From G963691885 sp963691885 (GTDB lineage Bacteria; Pseudomonadota; Alphaproteobacteria; UBA8366; Aestuariispiraceae), in assembly GCA_963691885.1 (NCBI GenBank), contig OY829843.1:5022001-5086000 (forward strand): a stretch of DNA of 64,000 nucleotides, read 5' to 3'. The notes beneath the pieces are model-generated. The model had not been told where the DNA came from. It ran no database searches and saw only the letters and a list, made by a program, of their open reading frames with translations. Each line of letters begins with the position of its first letter. The stretch's first letter is position 1. Positions 51,779 through 60,053 of the stretch are shown here, piece after piece. Position numbers and translations under genes: made by a program.

Positions 51779-51804
51779 AAGGGGCGGCATCACGGCCGCC
51801 CCTT
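51779..51804 (-). terminator. hairpin after first ABC substrate-binding gene
   Basis: AAGGGGCGGC/GCCGCCCCTT stem, 8 bp after the 51813 stop. T residues are few on the minus strand and TTTT on the plus, so it could work in either direction or as an RNA-stability structure. Confidence 0.55.
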
Positions 51805-51812
51805 TTGGGAGT

Positions 51813-52961
51813 TTAGCGATCCAGCGCGCCAACACCAGAAAAGCGGAAGGCTTCTTGCTCAAGCGCGTTCAGCTCCTCCGCGCTCATCTGGTCGTGGGCC
51901 ACGGTGATCCGACCCAGGAAGACGAATGGCAACTCGCCCGCGCGCCCCTCAAGATCAGCCTTGATGGCTTCGGCTGTGGCCGCACCCACATCATCGCCCA
52001 TGCGCATTGGGGTTGCGTCCAACTCACCGCGGCGGATGGCGTCCAGCTCTAGGCCCGTGCCGCCCCAACCGGTGGAGAAGATCTCTTTCTCTTTGCCAAC
52101 CGAGACCTGCGCCTCGACAGAGCCCATGGCCATTGCAGTGTTGGCGTTGTGGATGATCTTGGCCTCTGGGTAGGATTGCAAGATCAGCGACGTGCCCGCA
52201 AAGCCGCCTTCGCGCTGATACTCGCCATAGTGCTCATAGACCGTGGTCCAGTTGCCTTTTTCCTCGACACACGCTTTGAAATCGCCCGAACGCTGATTGT
52301 CGGTGATGCCTGGAATGCCCCGGTTCATCGCCATGACCTGATCGTTGCCCATGCGCCCAAGCATGTACTCACACATGGTCAGCGCACCTGCCGCCGAGGA
52401 GAAGTCAAACCAAACTGCAGGCTGGTTCGGCAGATCCTTAAGCGGGGTGTGGAAAGCCCAAACATAAGTCGTCAGATCATCTTTTTCCGCGGCCAATTTA
52501 GAAATGTTATCAGCCTGAATCGCCAGTTCTGAAGGGCCAAAGACGACGTAATCATAGATGTCTTTGTCCTGTACAACCTGATTGGCATAGGTCGTTTGCA
52601 ACGAATGTTCGATTTGGCGCGACGCAAACTCCGTCGTCTCATAAACGATACCTAGCTCATCAAGACGCTTGGTCATAGCCAGGTAATTACGCGCCCAAAA
52701 GTCAGATGTGTCTGAAGACGGATAGACCAGGGCGATCTGGATAGGATTATCCAGGGTGCCCGAAAACGGGACTGCTTCCGAGCCAACCACGGCCTGCATC
52801 GCTTCCAATGCACCGTCTGCGTTCACTTCACCGGGCAACCAATGATCCCGGTCTGCGATGCCAGGCAATTCGCGCAGCGGCAAATTGCTATGGCCGCCCG
52901 CGAATGCCAATGTCGCCAAGACAGTCGTTGCAACAAGCGCAATTGTGGTTAATTGTTTCAT
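51813..52961 (-). CDS. sugar ABC transporter substrate-binding protein
   Basis: 382-residue periplasmic protein (start MKQLTTIALVATT at 52961). It has a signal peptide ending in LATLAFAGG and a type I periplasmic-binding fold (IQIALVYPSSDTSDFWARNY, later YDYVVFGPSELAI and STGWGGTGLELDAIRRGELD), as in CUT2 systems for sugars, sugar acids or polyols. The gene is the last of the permease/ATPase/binding-protein unit 54941-51813. The ligand is not known. Confidence 0.85.
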   Translation of the reverse strand: MKQLTTIALVATTVLATLAFAGGHSNLPLRELPGIADRDHWLPGEVNADGALEAMQAVVGSEAVPFSGTLDNPIQIALVYPSSDTSDFWARNYLAMTKRLDELGIVYETTEFASRQIEHSLQTTYANQVVQDKDIYDYVVFGPSELAIQADNISKLAAEKDDLTTYVWAFHTPLKDLPNQPAVWFDFSSAAGALTMCEYMLGRMGNDQVMAMNRGIPGITDNQRSGDFKACVEEKGNWTTVYEHYGEYQREGGFAGTSLILQSYPEAKIIHNANTAMAMGSVEAQVSVGKEKEIFSTGWGGTGLELDAIRRGELDATPMRMGDDVGAATAEAIKADLEGRAGELPFVFLGRITVAHDQMSAEELNALEQEAFRFSGVGALDR

Positions 52962-53046
52962 GGGGTTCCTCCCTTTGCATGAGAGCGGAGCCTTCAGCTG
53001 GGTCCGGGCTGCATCCCGGCCCAGCCACTCCGCTTTGAAGTGCCAG

Positions 53047-54186
53047 TTAGCCACTCGGTGTCGTGGCGCCAGCTGTCAGACCGCCGATCGCCAATAGGGG
53101 AATCAACAGACCGATGATTGCTGCAGCAAAGCGCAGCGTTTTCTGTCCCTCTCCGGTTCGAAGTCCAAATAAGAGCCCTCCCGTGCCGTCCCGATCCTTT
53201 TTCTGGATCCAGGCATAGAGCGCGACGGATGCGATGATTACAAAACCCGAGGCGACAGGCTGCCAGAAGAACTCGATCCGCAAAGTCACCAAGGCGTTGA
53301 GCATCATGGCAAGCAGCAGCACCCCGGCAAAGGAGCCAAGCATAGAGGCGCGCCCGCCAAAGAGGGATGTGCCGCCAACAACCACGGCCGCAATGACATG
53401 TAAATTAAAGAAAGGTGCCATGGTGGCTTGGATCGCGTTTTGTTTGCCGGTGAGCATAAGCCCTGCAAGCGCTGCGCAGGCCCCGCACAGCACATAGGCA
53501 TAAACCTTATGTCGGTTCACGCCGATGCCTGTCAGCCTAGCCGATTCCGGACTGGAGCCGATGGCAATCGTGTAACGGCCAAAATAAGTGCGCCGCAAAA
53601 TGTAATAGCCGCCAACCATGGTCAGAATGCCAATCACCGCCGGTGTCGGGATAAAAAACGCGGTAGAGCCACGCCCGATCTCTGTCAGCACCTCCGGGAA
53701 GCGCGCCAGTACAAGACCCTTTGCCAAAAGCAGCGCAAGGCCTTTGTACACGAGGTCCATCGCCAACGTACCGATCAGATCGGGCACGTTAAAACGGGTG
53801 ATGATCAGCCCGTTTACCAGACCCAGAAATGCACCAATCGATATGGCAATCGGGATACCGACATAAATGGAGAACCCGTATTGCTTGACCAAAAAGGCCA
53901 TTATGATCGCAGACAACACCGCGACCGAGCCCACAGACAGGTCAATACCCCGCTGGGTGATGACGAAGGTCATCGCCATCGCCATCGGCATATACAGAGC
54001 CGCGTCCTGCAAGATCAGTTCAAGATTGCTGATCCGATAAAATCGGTCGGGCGAGAAAACGGCCATAAACAGAAAGATCGCAAATATCATCGCCATGGGC
54101 GCGATAATCGCCAGGTATGGCTCGATCCGTTCGGAGAAGGCCTGCTTTGCGGCACCTCCGAGCGGGTTAGTTGCTGCGCTGCTCAT
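53047..54186 (-). CDS. sugar ABC transporter permease, RbsC-like
   Basis: 379-residue inner-membrane permease of the CUT2 family, with about ten hydrophobic segments from LAIIAPMAMIFAIFLFMAVF onward and the family loop RTYFGRYTIAIGSSPESARL-TGI. AVVVGGTSLFGGRASMLGSF near the C-terminus is the RbsC signature. Its ATG overlaps the ATPase stop as ATGA. It exports nothing in this family; it imports with its ATPase and the 51813 binding protein. Confidence 0.9.
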   Translation of the reverse strand: MSSAATNPLGGAAKQAFSERIEPYLAIIAPMAMIFAIFLFMAVFSPDRFYRISNLELILQDAALYMPMAMAMTFVITQRGIDLSVGSVAVLSAIIMAFLVKQYGFSIYVGIPIAISIGAFLGLVNGLIITRFNVPDLIGTLAMDLVYKGLALLLAKGLVLARFPEVLTEIGRGSTAFFIPTPAVIGILTMVGGYYILRRTYFGRYTIAIGSSPESARLTGIGVNRHKVYAYVLCGACAALAGLMLTGKQNAIQATMAPFFNLHVIAAVVVGGTSLFGGRASMLGSFAGVLLLAMMLNALVTLRIEFFWQPVASGFVIIASVALYAWIQKKDRDGTGGLLFGLRTGEGQKTLRFAAAIIGLLIPLLAIGGLTAGATTPSG

Positions 54187-54941
54187 GCCGCGTCCTCCTT
54201 TGCGCCAACGATCAAACCCAGCACTTCTTGGGTTGAACTTTGTGCGGTATTGACCACGCCCACATTTTGGCCGCGTCGCTGGACGTGGACGCGGTCGGCG
54301 ATCTCAAACACGTCATCAAGCGAGTGGCTGATCAGGATCACGGCAAGACCTTGATCCTTGAGCGTCTGAATGAGTTTGAGCGTGCGTGCCGTTTCCTGGG
54401 GGCCAAGGGCCGCGGTCGGCTCGTCCATGACCAAGACGCGCAGCCCTTCGTGATAGACGGCGCGGGCGATGGCCACGGCCTGCCGTTGACCGCCTGAGAG
54501 GCTGTCGGTCGGCGCATCCAGCGATTTGAGACGCACGCCAAGGCGTTCCATCAGCACGCGCTCGGTCTCGGACCGCATGCGTTTGTTGTCGAGCATAGTG
54601 ATGCCGAGGACTTTCTTGGTGAGTTCATTGCCCAAAAACATATTGGCGGCTGGATCCAGGTGGTCTGCCAGCGCCAGTGTTTGATAAACTGCATCAATAC
54701 CCAATGCCGCTGCATCCGCGTGATTGGCAAACTCGACCTTTTCACCATCAAGAAAAATATCGCCCTCGGTGGGCTGATAGACCCCCGTAAGGACCTTGAT
54801 TAGGGTGGATTTGCCAGCGCCATTGTCACCGACAATCGCCAAAACTTCGCCGCTATAGGCGTCCAGATTGACGTCCTGCAGGGCTGTAACACCGCCAAAG
54901 CGCTTCGTGATCCGGCGCATTTTGACAAGGGGGTCGCTCAT
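54183..54941 (-). CDS. sugar ABC transporter ATPase, single domain
   Basis: 252-residue nucleotide-binding protein (start MSDPLVKMRRITKRFGG). Walker A GDNGAGKST (38-46), signature LSGGQRQAVAIARAV, Walker B VLVMDEPTAAL and switch ISHSLDD are all intact. It has one domain, unlike the usual two-domain CUT2 ATPases, so it should act as a homodimer. First gene of the second transporter unit. Confidence 0.9.
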   Translation of the reverse strand: MSDPLVKMRRITKRFGGVTALQDVNLDAYSGEVLAIVGDNGAGKSTLIKVLTGVYQPTEGDIFLDGEKVEFANHADAAALGIDAVYQTLALADHLDPAANMFLGNELTKKVLGITMLDNKRMRSETERVLMERLGVRLKSLDAPTDSLSGGQRQAVAIARAVYHEGLRVLVMDEPTAALGPQETARTLKLIQTLKDQGLAVILISHSLDDVFEIADRVHVQRRGQNVGVVNTAQSSTQEVLGLIVGAKEDAA

Positions 54942-54990
54942 TTGAGGCCTCTTGGTTTTGGGCAAGCCAAGTGCCTGCCGGGTGTAAGTC

Positions 54991-55027
54991 AAAAAGTCCC
55001 CGGCCGGCGAGAGCGTTGGCCGGGGAC
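54991..55027 (-). terminator. intrinsic terminator between the two transporters
   Basis: GTCCCCGGCC/GGCCGGGGAC stem (54996-55027) followed on the minus strand by five T, 9 bp after the second binding-protein gene. It is the best terminator in the island and separates the two ABC units. Confidence 0.85.
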
Positions 55028-55036
55028 CGAGGCGTG

Positions 55037-56074
55037 TTAGCCGTTCCAGATTGCCTTGTAGGCATCGCGGTAGGGGATATCCGGATCAAAGGCGTTGCTG
55101 TCGCCCATCTTCTCAAGACCCTCGGGCGTCACCAGTGCAGGCGACGTGATATAGCCCGAGCATGGCGCGCCCTGAACTGCGCGGTTCAGCTCATCGACCA
55201 GCTGCCAGCCTTGCAGGTTGAGCGGCTCGGCCACGGTGATAGCCTGATAGCCGTCTGTGCGGATGCGCTGGAACGCCGCCTCAGAACCGTCACCCGCAGA
55301 GCCTGCCTGCGGGCTTTGTTCAGGAGACAAGCCAGCTGCGGCCAGGGAGGGGCCCATGAAGTCGAAGTAGAGGTCATTGATCGCCAATGCGTGGGTCCAG
55401 CTGTCGCCGTATTTTTGAAGCAGCGATGTGGTTAGTGGACCCATGCGGGTCGAGGTGTCTGCAATCGGCGTGTCGACATATTCGAGCACCTTACCGCCAG
55501 CGGCTTCCACGGTCTCTTTGAGACGGTCGGCCTTGTCGATGGCGATCTGGTATGTGCTGTCGGTAAAGATCACGACGCCAATATCTTTGCCACCATCCTC
55601 GAGCGCCCATTCGGCCGCCACTTCGGAGACGGTCATCGCATCCGTGGAGACATTGGCAAAGATGCCGCCCGGTGCGTCACAGCCGATCTTAGGACCGGAG
55701 TGCCAGGCCACCATCGGTATGTCTGCGGCAACCACGCCTTCGAGCGCCGCTTGCTGTTCTACCGCGTCAAAGCCGTTGATGATGATGCCATCGGGCTGGA
55801 GCGCCAGCGCCTGGCCAATCGCAGCGGTGCGGCCTTGAATCGAGCCTGCACCGTCAAGTACCCGCACATTCCAGCCGATGGCCTCTGCTGCTTCTTCGAT
55901 GCCGTCTGTCACGCCAAGGATACCGCCGTTTTTCAGATCACCCGCAAGAACGACGATGGATTTACCGTCCGCGCCAGCCGGGCCCGTTGTCGGGCCATCC
56001 CATTCCGCGAATGCGGAAGTTGCGGTCAGCATAGTTGAGGCCATCAGGCCTGCGATAAACGTTCTCTTATGCAT
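55037..56074 (-). CDS. sugar ABC transporter substrate-binding protein
   Basis: 345-residue periplasmic protein (start MHKRTFIAGLMASTM at 56074) with a signal peptide ending in TATSAFAEW. The type I binding fold shows KSIVVLAGDLKNGGILGVTD, then LALQPDGIIINGFDAVEQ, as in ribose/autoinducer-type proteins. It is last in the 58707-55037 unit, followed by a strong terminator. Confidence 0.87.
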   Translation of the reverse strand: MHKRTFIAGLMASTMLTATSAFAEWDGPTTGPAGADGKSIVVLAGDLKNGGILGVTDGIEEAAEAIGWNVRVLDGAGSIQGRTAAIGQALALQPDGIIINGFDAVEQQAALEGVVAADIPMVAWHSGPKIGCDAPGGIFANVSTDAMTVSEVAAEWALEDGGKDIGVVIFTDSTYQIAIDKADRLKETVEAAGGKVLEYVDTPIADTSTRMGPLTTSLLQKYGDSWTHALAINDLYFDFMGPSLAAAGLSPEQSPQAGSAGDGSEAAFQRIRTDGYQAITVAEPLNLQGWQLVDELNRAVQGAPCSGYITSPALVTPEGLEKMGDSNAFDPDIPYRDAYKAIWNG

Positions 56075-56162
56075 TTGGTCTTCCTCCCTTTGCATATTTC
56101 ACTGCCCTACCGCTTCGCTGCCGGAGGGAAATGGTGATGCCCCTGCATGGGCGCTCATTTTT

Positions 56163-57185
56163 TCAGCGTTTTTCCGCTCCTTTGCGGCGCTGCGCGTAAC
56201 CTGCGATGCCGATGGCAACCAGCAGGGTAACCCCATTGAAAAGCGGCTCGACCCAGAAGGAGCCACCAAATTGTTGAATGCCGGAAATGCCAACAGCAAG
56301 TATCACAACACCGACGATGGTGCCCCAAACATTGACCCGGCCTGGTTTGATGGTGGTGGACCCTAGAAACGCACCAACAAGGGCGGGCAACAGAAACTCC
56401 AGGCCGACCGAGGCCTGCCCGATCCGCAATTTGGCCGCCAAGAGCACGCCCGCCAGCGCCGTCATCGCGCCCGAGGCGACAAAGGCGCCGATCACGTATT
56501 TCCGTGTGGGAATGCCATTGAGCTGCGCGGCGCGCTGGTTGGCGCCAATGGCATAAAGGTAGCGGCCCATCGGCGTGTATTCGAGCACGACCCACATCAC
56601 GATGGTGATCGCCAAAAGGTAAAAGCCGGTGATCGGCAGGCCCCAGACGAAAGTCGTCGACAGCCCATAGAACCCATCCGGCAACAGGCCCACCAACTGG
56701 CGTCCGCCCGTGTGCCACAGCGCCAGCGCGTAAAGCACCGTACCGGTGCCCAGCGTGGCGATAAAGCTGTCGATCTTGGCAACCTCGACCAGCAGCCCGT
56801 TCAGGAAACCGGTGATCGCGCCAAGGATCAGCACAATCGCCACTGCCATGGGCCAAGGCAGGCCCAACATGGTCTGCAGCGAGATTGCCAGGATGTGCCA
56901 CAGCACAATGCCGTAACCGACCGTCAGATCGATCCGCCCTGCCGCCATCGGGATCATCGCGCCCAATGACAAAAGGGCAATGATCGCCTTATCACTGACA
57001 ATAGCTCGCAGATTGAGCATGGTCGGGAACGTGTTCGGAAGCAGCACCGAAAACAGCACGATCAAGAATATCGTCAGTATCAAAAGCCCATAGACAGGCA
57101 ATAAGCGCCCCAAACGCTTGAGAAAGGTCAGCCCTTGCAGCTCAGCTTTGGTTGGCTCCAGCGCAGCGCTTTCAAGCGATTGCAT
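56163..57185 (-). CDS. sugar ABC transporter permease, RbsC-like
   Basis: 340-residue CUT2 permease, start MQSLESAALEPTKAE at 57185, overlapping the ATPase gene by 14 bp. Several membrane segments start at LLPVYGLLILTIFLIVLFSV. The loop TPMGRYLYAIGANQRAAQLN and the later GAFLGSTTIKPGRVN are family features. Confidence 0.9.
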   Translation of the reverse strand: MQSLESAALEPTKAELQGLTFLKRLGRLLPVYGLLILTIFLIVLFSVLLPNTFPTMLNLRAIVSDKAIIALLSLGAMIPMAAGRIDLTVGYGIVLWHILAISLQTMLGLPWPMAVAIVLILGAITGFLNGLLVEVAKIDSFIATLGTGTVLYALALWHTGGRQLVGLLPDGFYGLSTTFVWGLPITGFYLLAITIVMWVVLEYTPMGRYLYAIGANQRAAQLNGIPTRKYVIGAFVASGAMTALAGVLLAAKLRIGQASVGLEFLLPALVGAFLGSTTIKPGRVNVWGTIVGVVILAVGISGIQQFGGSFWVEPLFNGVTLLVAIGIAGYAQRRKGAEKR

Positions 57186-58707
57186 GGCTGCCTCCTTTAT
57201 TTTGTTTTCTTGTCGCGATATTCCCGGCAGAGGCAATTTGGATCAAGTTTTCGGTGGTTAGGCGCGTGCCGGAGAGCTCGTCCACAATTCCGCCCTGACT
57301 GAAGACGATAGCGCGATGGCAAATTGAGGCGATCTCTTCGAAATCTGTGGAAATCACCATGATTCCGACCCCATCGGCCAGGGCCCTGTTTAAAAGCGCA
57401 TAGATCTCCGACTTGGCCCCGACATCAACGCCTGCGGTTGGATCTTCGCACAGCAGCAGGCGGCGGCCAGTGGCAAGCCAGCGGCCGATGACCACCTTTT
57501 GTTGATTCCCACCCGACAGAGCCTCGATCGCGAGGGTCGGGTCATTGGGCGAGAGGCCAAGCTCGGCGCCGACGACCGTCGCCTGCTCGGCCTCCACCCT
57601 GGGAGAAAGCATATTCAAAAGTTTACGTCCGACGCCCTCTGGGTTAAGGAATGTGTTCTCGCGGATCGTCAGACTCATCGCAATGGACTCTTCCGTACGA
57701 TCCTTAGCCACCAAGCCGATTCCTGCCGCCATCGCCTTGACCGGCGTGCTAAGGTCCGGCGTCGCGCCCTGCAGACGCACTTGTCCCTCAAACCGATCGA
57801 GCCCGAACAGCGCCCGGCTAATTGCCTCGTGTCCGGCTCCCCGCAGACCAACGACGCCGACAATTTCGTTTTGACGTAAGTAGATGGTCATAGGCCCGAC
57901 ATCGCCAACCTTGAACCCGTCGAGCGATAGCACCTCGGCCCCAGGCGCTGCGGCCAATTTTACCGTCTCGCGGGTTTTGCGGCCAACGATTTTTTGCACC
58001 AGCTCTTCGGACGTGGTGTGTCCGATGTCGCGCACACCGACCAACATACCGTCACGCAGCACTGCCACCCGATCAGCAATTTGAAAAATCTCATCCAGCC
58101 GATGGCTGACATAAATCATGCCGACACCCTTTTCTCGGAGCCGACGAATCGCCTTGAACAGGCGCTCAACTTCATCCGCAGGCAATGACGCCGTCGGTTC
58201 ATCCAACACCAAAAACTCGCTATCCACTGCAAGCGCACGGGCAATCGCAACCAGTGATTTCTCGGTCCGCGTCAAATCCTCAACCCGCATTGTAGGGTCA
58301 AAGCTACAATCAACTCTGGTCAGTGCATCGGCAGCAAATTGTTCGACATCGCGCCAACGGATTAGACCGCCTTTGCGCGAATACCCCAATGCAAGTGCGA
58401 TGTTTTCAGCCACTGTCATCCATTCGATCAAGCCCAGATCTTGGTGAATAAATGAAACCTGTTGACGTTCGCCAAATCCGGCAGGTCGGTGGATGTAATC
58501 GACCCCATCAATCATTATCCGCCCAGAGTCAGGATTGTGAATGCCGCCCAAGACTTTGATCAGGGTCGATTTGCCCGCACCATTCTCGCCAAGCAGCGCA
58601 AGGATCTCGCCACGCCCAACGGTCAGCGACACGCTCTTTAGCGCGTAAGTGCCGCCAAAATGCTTATCGATCCCATCAAAGTGCAAACCTGAGTGCAGAG
58701 TCTGCAT
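57172..58707 (-). CDS. sugar ABC transporter ATPase, two-domain RbsA/MglA-like
   Basis: 511 residues with two fused nucleotide-binding domains. Domain 1 has Walker A GENGAGKST (40-48), an altered signature (DLTRTEKSLVAIARAL in place of LSGGQ) and Walker B FLVLDEPTASL. Domain 2 has a degenerate Walker A (VGLRGAGHEAIS), signature LSGGNQQKVVIGRWL and CEDPTAGVDVGAK. The asymmetric pair is normal for this family. It is the first gene of the unit, with LacI-type operators in its promoter. Confidence 0.92.
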   Translation of the reverse strand: MQTLHSGLHFDGIDKHFGGTYALKSVSLTVGRGEILALLGENGAGKSTLIKVLGGIHNPDSGRIMIDGVDYIHRPAGFGERQQVSFIHQDLGLIEWMTVAENIALALGYSRKGGLIRWRDVEQFAADALTRVDCSFDPTMRVEDLTRTEKSLVAIARALAVDSEFLVLDEPTASLPADEVERLFKAIRRLREKGVGMIYVSHRLDEIFQIADRVAVLRDGMLVGVRDIGHTTSEELVQKIVGRKTRETVKLAAAPGAEVLSLDGFKVGDVGPMTIYLRQNEIVGVVGLRGAGHEAISRALFGLDRFEGQVRLQGATPDLSTPVKAMAAGIGLVAKDRTEESIAMSLTIRENTFLNPEGVGRKLLNMLSPRVEAEQATVVGAELGLSPNDPTLAIEALSGGNQQKVVIGRWLATGRRLLLCEDPTAGVDVGAKSEIYALLNRALADGVGIMVISTDFEEIASICHRAIVFSQGGIVDELSGTRLTTENLIQIASAGNIATRKQNKGGSHAIA

Positions 58708-58748
58708 ACCGTGTCCTCCCCAATTACAGGGGTTGCTTTCGATACAAC

Positions 58749-58760
58749 GTTACCCGTAAC
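58749..58760. promoter_or_regulatory. LacI-type operator 1
   Basis: GTTACCCGTAAC, a palindrome (GTTAC/GTAAC arms), in the divergent promoter region. Its twin is at 58804. They lie 55 bp apart, near five helical turns, suitable for cooperative binding or looping. Confidence 0.75.
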
Positions 58761-58803
58761 ATCGACTATGTTCGGGCGAGAATTTCATTTCGTCAAGCAT
58801 TAA

Positions 58804-58815
58804 GTTACCCGTAAC
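58804..58815. promoter_or_regulatory. LacI-type operator 2
   Basis: Identical GTTACCCGTAAC, 15 bp before the regulator's start codon, so the regulator probably also represses itself. Confidence 0.75.
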
Positions 58816-58829
58816 GTTAGGCCCCGAAT

Positions 58830-59861
58830 ATGGCTGGAAAACGACATAAAACCAATGGTGTAAGTTTGAGGGAGGTGGCCAAAGCCGCTGGTGTATCGAA
58901 AATGACGGCCAGCCGCGTGTTGCGTGCGGAAGGTGGGTATTCAGATAAAACCCGCGACCTCGTAATGCGAAAAGTCGATGAGCTGGGCTATCTGCCGAAT
59001 CGTTTGGCAACGGTTTTTGCTGGGGACAGTGCGTCGACCTTTGTGGGTGTTTCGATCCCAGAGCTTGGAAATGAGGTCTTCAGTCAGGTTCTAGAAGGCA
59101 TCGACCGAAAACTCGGTGCCTTCGGTCACCAAACGGTTTTGGGGCTGACCCAACACACCCAAGAGGCTGAGGAAGAGTGGATCAAGACCGTACTTTCCTG
59201 GAAACCCGCGGGTCTGATCTTAACCGGGCGGTACCATTCCATACGCGCGACCGAAATGCTGCGCGCTTCTGGCGTTCCGATTGTTGAGATTTGGGATCTG
59301 AACTCCAGCCCTCTGGATATGAGTGTCGGGTTAAACCATTTTGACAGCGGTTTTGACATGGGTCGTTACCTGACAAGTGCTGGCTATCAGGCGCTCGGTT
59401 ATGTGGGCACATCCCATGATACGGCGAACGCGGCGACCGCGCGGTTGGAAGGGTTTTGCAAGGCAGTCGAGGGTGGCGGCGGCACGGTTGCCAAACAGCT
59501 GTGCCTGCATGACATGGCGACGTATTATACGGGGTTTTATGGCACAGAACAGCTGTTGGCAGCAGGCGAGCCGATCGACTGCATCTTTTACCAGAATGAC
59601 GCGATGGCCTTTGGTGGGCTCCAATACGTGTACTCAAAAGGTCTGTGCGTGCCGCAGGAAATCGGGATTGCCGGCTGGGGGGATTTGCCGATTACATCTG
59701 TACTGCCGATGCGGATGACCTCAATGCATGTCCCGCATTTTAAGCTAGGACAGGTCGCGGCCGAGATGATGCTGGCAAGCTTGCAATGCGAACCCGTTGA
59801 GCGAACGCGTGACATTGGGTTCAAGTTGATCCCGGGCAGTACAGTACGGCAGACGTGTTAA
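58830..59861 (+). CDS. LacI-family transcriptional regulator
   Basis: 343-residue repressor. The N-terminal helix-turn-helix and hinge read VSLREVAKAAGVSKMTASRV, then a type I periplasmic-binding-like sensor domain (TFVGVSIPELGNEVFSQVLE, later DCIFYQNDAMAFGGL). The pattern is closest to GntR-type (gluconate) LacI proteins by eye. It is divergent from the 58707 transporter unit, whose shared promoter holds two identical operators. Confidence 0.92.
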   Translation: MAGKRHKTNGVSLREVAKAAGVSKMTASRVLRAEGGYSDKTRDLVMRKVDELGYLPNRLATVFAGDSASTFVGVSIPELGNEVFSQVLEGIDRKLGAFGHQTVLGLTQHTQEAEEEWIKTVLSWKPAGLILTGRYHSIRATEMLRASGVPIVEIWDLNSSPLDMSVGLNHFDSGFDMGRYLTSAGYQALGYVGTSHDTANAATARLEGFCKAVEGGGGTVAKQLCLHDMATYYTGFYGTEQLLAAGEPIDCIFYQNDAMAFGGLQYVYSKGLCVPQEIGIAGWGDLPITSVLPMRMTSMHVPHFKLGQVAAEMMLASLQCEPVERTRDIGFKLIPGSTVRQTC

Positions 59862-60053
59862 AATCTGCCACACAACAACTCCGGCAAGTCGGAGACCTGT
59901 TGTAATAACACCGTCGTCGAGACCTTCTTCAAAACGCTGAAAGCAGAGCTGGTCTGGCGGCAGTCCGAGTAAACGGATAGTTTCATGGGCTGCGTGCTCC
60001 ACTTTACGTGCGAACTCTTATGACACGTCCTTTTCGTTAAGACATTCGACCAT
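59862..60053. other. 192-bp gap with IS3 remnant
   Basis: Between the LacI-type gene and dddP there is a hairpin with arms ACAACA/TGTTGT (59872-59903) and an IS3-family orfB fragment (59904-59970). Neither carries a complete gene. Confidence 0.55.
59904..59973 (+). pseudogene. IS3-family orfB fragment
   Basis: Reads NNTVVETFFKTLKAELVWRQ-SE then stop, matching the region around the catalytic Glu of IS3-family transposases. Both ends are missing, so this is a scar of an older insertion between the regulator and dddP. Confidence 0.65.
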
